A stretch of DNA of 64,000 bases, from positions 248,001 to 312,000 of the forward strand of contig NZ_JAHUZE010000002.1 in NCBI RefSeq assembly GCF_019218265.1, in the 5' to 3' direction. Below the pieces are notes generated by a model. That model made no database searches, was not told the DNA's origin, and worked only from the letters and a program-made list of their open reading frames with translations. A program made the translations under genes and the position numbers. Shown piece by piece: positions 61,647 to 64,000 of this stretch (position 1 is its first letter; each line of letters begins with the position of its first letter). Source of the stretch: Maritimibacter dapengensis (lineage in GTDB: Bacteria; Pseudomonadota; Alphaproteobacteria; Rhodobacterales; Rhodobacteraceae).

Positions 61647-63902
61647 ATGACCCGTTTCGCCGCTCCGATCGCAGAACAGATCTGGGATATGAAATACCGG
61701 CTGAAAGAGGCCGAAGGCGCGCCGCTGGACAAGTCGGTCGAGGATACGTGGCGCCGGATCGCCCGGTCTTTGGCAGAAAGCGAACCGGATCAGGAATCCC
61801 GGTTCTTCGAGGCGCTGGAGGATTTCAAATTCCTTCCTGCTGGCCGGATCACGGCCGGGGCTGGCACGGCTCGCAACGTGACGCTGTTCAACTGCTTCGT
61901 CATGGGCACGATCCCTGACAGCATGGGCGGCATTTTCGACATGCTCAAAGAGGCGGCGCTGACCATGCAGCAGGGCGGGGGAATCGGCTACGATTTCTCG
62001 ACCATCCGCCCGCGTGGGGCGGACGTTCTGGGCGTGGCAGCGGATGCCTCCGGGCCGCTCAGCTTCATGGACGTCTGGGATGCCATGTGCCGTACGATCA
62101 TGTCCGCCGGGTCGCGCCGCGGCGCGATGATGGCGACCATGCGCTGCGACCACCCGGACATCGAGGATTTCATCACCGCCAAGTCCGACGCGGCCCGTCT
62201 GCGCATGTTCAATATGTCCGTGCTCGTGACGGATGCCTTCATGGAGGCGGTCAAGGCCGACGGGCCGTGGGATCTTGCCTTCGGGGACAAGGTCTATCAC
62301 ACGCTGCCCGCGCGCGATCTGTGGAACAAGATCATGCAGGCGACCTATGATTACGCCGAGCCGGGCGTGATTTTCATCGACCGGATCAATCAGGCCAACA
62401 ACCTCGCCTATTGCGAAACCATCGCGGCGACCAACCCCTGCGGCGAACAGCCCCTGCCGCCCTATGGTGCCTGCCTGCTCGGGTCCATAAACCTTGCCCG
62501 TCTCGTCACCGACCCGTTCGAGGATGCGGCCGCATTGAATGCCGACGCGCTGTCCGAGCTTGTCGCCACCGCCGTGCGCATGATGGACAACGTGGTCGAC
62601 GCGTCGAAATTCCCGCTCGAGGCACAGGCCCAGGAAGCGCGCGCCAAGCGGCGGATCGGGCTGGGCGTCACCGGTCTTGCCGATGCGCTTCTGATGCTTG
62701 GGCTGCGCTACGGGTCCGATGAGGCTGCGGCCCAGACCGAAGCCTGGATGAAACAGATCGCCCGCGACGCCTATCTCGCCTCGGTCGACCTCGCGAAGGA
62801 AAAGGGCGCCTTCCCGCTTTTCGATGCCGATGCCTTCCTCGCTTCCGGTGCGATGCAGGCGATGGACGAAGACGTGCGCGACGCGATCCGTGAACATGGC
62901 ATCCGCAACGCGCTCCTGACCTCGATCGCGCCGACCGGGACGATCAGCCTTTATGCGGGCAACGTCTCGTCCGGTATCGAGCCGGTCTTTGCCTATGCCT
63001 ACACCCGCAAGGTCCTGCAAAAAGACGGCACGCGCACCGAGGAAGAGGTGGTCGATTACGCCGTCCAGATGTGGCGTGACAAGTTCGGCGACCGCGAGCT
63101 GCCCGACTACTTCGTGAATGCCCAGACATTGGCCCCCGCCGACCATGTGAAGATGCAGGCCGCGGCGCAGAAATGGGTGGATAGCTCGATCTCCAAGACG
63201 ATCAACTGCCCCGAGGACATCTCCTTCGAGGCGTTCAAGGACGTCTACATGCAGGCCTACGAGTCGGGCTGCAAAGGCTGCACCACCTATCGCCCCAATG
63301 ACGTCACAGGCTCGGTTCTGTCCGTGTCGGAAGACAGCGAAAAGGTCGCGGAGGTGGATCGCGGGCAGGGGGATGTCGTCTACATCTCGGAACCACTCGA
63401 CCGCCCGCAGGAATTGGATGGTTCGACCTACAAGCTCAAGTGGCCCGACAGCGAGCACGCGATTTACATCACGATCAATGACCTGATCGTGGGCGGGCAC
63501 CGGCGGCCCTTCGAGGTGTTCATCAATTCGAAGAACATGGAGCATTTCGCCTGGACCGTTGCGCTCACCCGGATGATTTCGGCTGTGTTCCGGCGCGGCG
63601 GCGACGTGTCCTTCGTGGTCGAAGAGCTAAAGGCCGTGTTCGACCCACGCGGCGGAGCGTGGATGCAGGGCAAATACGTGCCATCCATCCTCGCGGCCAT
63701 TGGCGGCGTCATTGAAAAGCACATGATCGCCACGGGCTTCATCGCGGGCGAGGGCATGGGGCTGAAATCCGATCCGACAGCAGAAGTCGTCAACCTCGGC
63801 CAACGCCCGGGTCCGGCCTGTCCAAGCTGCGGACAATACACGATGCAGATGCTGGAAGGCTGCATGACCTGTTCGTCCTGTGGCCATTCCAAGTGTGGTT
63901 AA
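61647..63902 (+). CDS. nrdJ: Adenosylcobalamin-dependent ribonucleoside-diphosphate reductase (class II)
   Basis: 751 aa, typical of the alphaproteobacterial NrdJ. Redox cysteines C83 (NVTLFNCFVMG) and C276 (YGACLLGSINL); catalytic N263-C265-E267 in NPCGEQPLPP, where C265 carries the thiyl radical. The C-terminal tail has four or more cysteines (CPSCG, CMTCSSCGHSKCG), a zinc-ribbon that relays electrons. It makes deoxyribonucleotides using coenzyme B12, independent of oxygen. It is divergent from DUF1489; nothing recognisable lies in 63903-64000. Confidence 0.95.
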   Translation: MTRFAAPIAEQIWDMKYRLKEAEGAPLDKSVEDTWRRIARSLAESEPDQESRFFEALEDFKFLPAGRITAGAGTARNVTLFNCFVMGTIPDSMGGIFDMLKEAALTMQQGGGIGYDFSTIRPRGADVLGVAADASGPLSFMDVWDAMCRTIMSAGSRRGAMMATMRCDHPDIEDFITAKSDAARLRMFNMSVLVTDAFMEAVKADGPWDLAFGDKVYHTLPARDLWNKIMQATYDYAEPGVIFIDRINQANNLAYCETIAATNPCGEQPLPPYGACLLGSINLARLVTDPFEDAAALNADALSELVATAVRMMDNVVDASKFPLEAQAQEARAKRRIGLGVTGLADALLMLGLRYGSDEAAAQTEAWMKQIARDAYLASVDLAKEKGAFPLFDADAFLASGAMQAMDEDVRDAIREHGIRNALLTSIAPTGTISLYAGNVSSGIEPVFAYAYTRKVLQKDGTRTEEEVVDYAVQMWRDKFGDRELPDYFVNAQTLAPADHVKMQAAAQKWVDSSISKTINCPEDISFEAFKDVYMQAYESGCKGCTTYRPNDVTGSVLSVSEDSEKVAEVDRGQGDVVYISEPLDRPQELDGSTYKLKWPDSEHAIYITINDLIVGGHRRPFEVFINSKNMEHFAWTVALTRMISAVFRRGGDVSFVVEELKAVFDPRGGAWMQGKYVPSILAAIGGVIEKHMIATGFIAGEGMGLKSDPTAEVVNLGQRPGPACPSCGQYTMQMLEGCMTCSSCGHSKCG

Positions 63903-64000
63903 CAGTTTGTGACCGATCTATAACTTACTGAATTAGCAGTATTTTTCGTCGAATGTCTTGATTTATGTCATGTGCCTGCGTCCACCTGACGCGGTAGATG

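Overview
The window looks like chromosome from an alphaproteobacterium of the Rhodobacteraceae (roseobacter-type). The signs are GC-rich coding DNA, short ATGA/TGATG gene overlaps, a coenzyme-B12-dependent class II ribonucleotide reductase, phenylacetyl-CoA and polyamine catabolism clusters, DUF1489 and SRAP proteins, and the SPOR lipoprotein/dacC/tmk and holB/tatD/MBL housekeeping blocks. This is judged from gene content and protein sequence only; no 16S gene is present. Layout: 0-8 kb is the 3' end of a chemoreceptor gene followed by a minus-strand fatty-acid beta-oxidation cluster (MerR, acyl-CoA dehydrogenase, two small genes, GST, thiolase, FadJ-type bifunctional enzyme) and a second MerR gene. 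8-15 kb has two hotdog thioesterases coupled to a MATE exporter, a DUF952-pyrD-arsC operon, a periplasmic 5'-nucleotidase, DUF1992 and SRAP genes. 15-25.7 kb is a putrescine/polyamine locus: a minus-strand potF-G-H-I transporter operon running into a glutamine-synthetase-like enzyme and an FAD oxidase, divergent from a GntR regulator, a class III aminotransferase and a second FAD oxidase. Three TTTGATCA sites probably mark the regulon. 25.7-39.7 kb holds a membrane protein, a GH63-like glycoside hydrolase, a PAS-containing chemoreceptor, a fused 5-oxoprolinase/hydantoinase, an AEC transporter, MBL-tatD-holB, and an FkbM methyltransferase. 39.76-51.78 kb is a 12-kb genomic island inserted at the 3' end of a tRNA-Ser(UGA) gene. 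It is bounded by an 18-bp direct repeat and carries a tyrosine integrase next to the left end, two small genes, a serine recombinase with a candidate res site, and a cargo module. 51.8-54.8 kb is tRNA-Ser, SPOR lipoprotein, dacC and tmk. 54.9-61.0 kb is a phenylacetate cluster (paaX, paaZ, paaG, paaI, paaK, TetR regulator) without the ring-epoxidase genes. 61-64 kb is DUF1489 and nrdJ. The most interesting part is the island cargo. A 1466-residue protein appears to combine an N-terminal Mrr-like PD-(D/E)xK nuclease domain, a long helical-repeat (TPR-like) region and a C-terminal PIN-like nuclease region. It overlaps by 8 bp with a 639-residue all-helical protein of no recognised family. Opposite them is a divergent ComEC-like metallo-beta-lactamase protein, with a perfect 9-bp inverted repeat in the shared intergenic region. 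I interpret this as a candidate anti-phage/conflict system related to, but not the same as, the TPR-GreAB-C-PIN systems known from computational surveys. A second notable point is that the usual tmk-holB-tatD-MBL gene order is broken here in a way that inverting the 38.8-54.9 kb block would restore.
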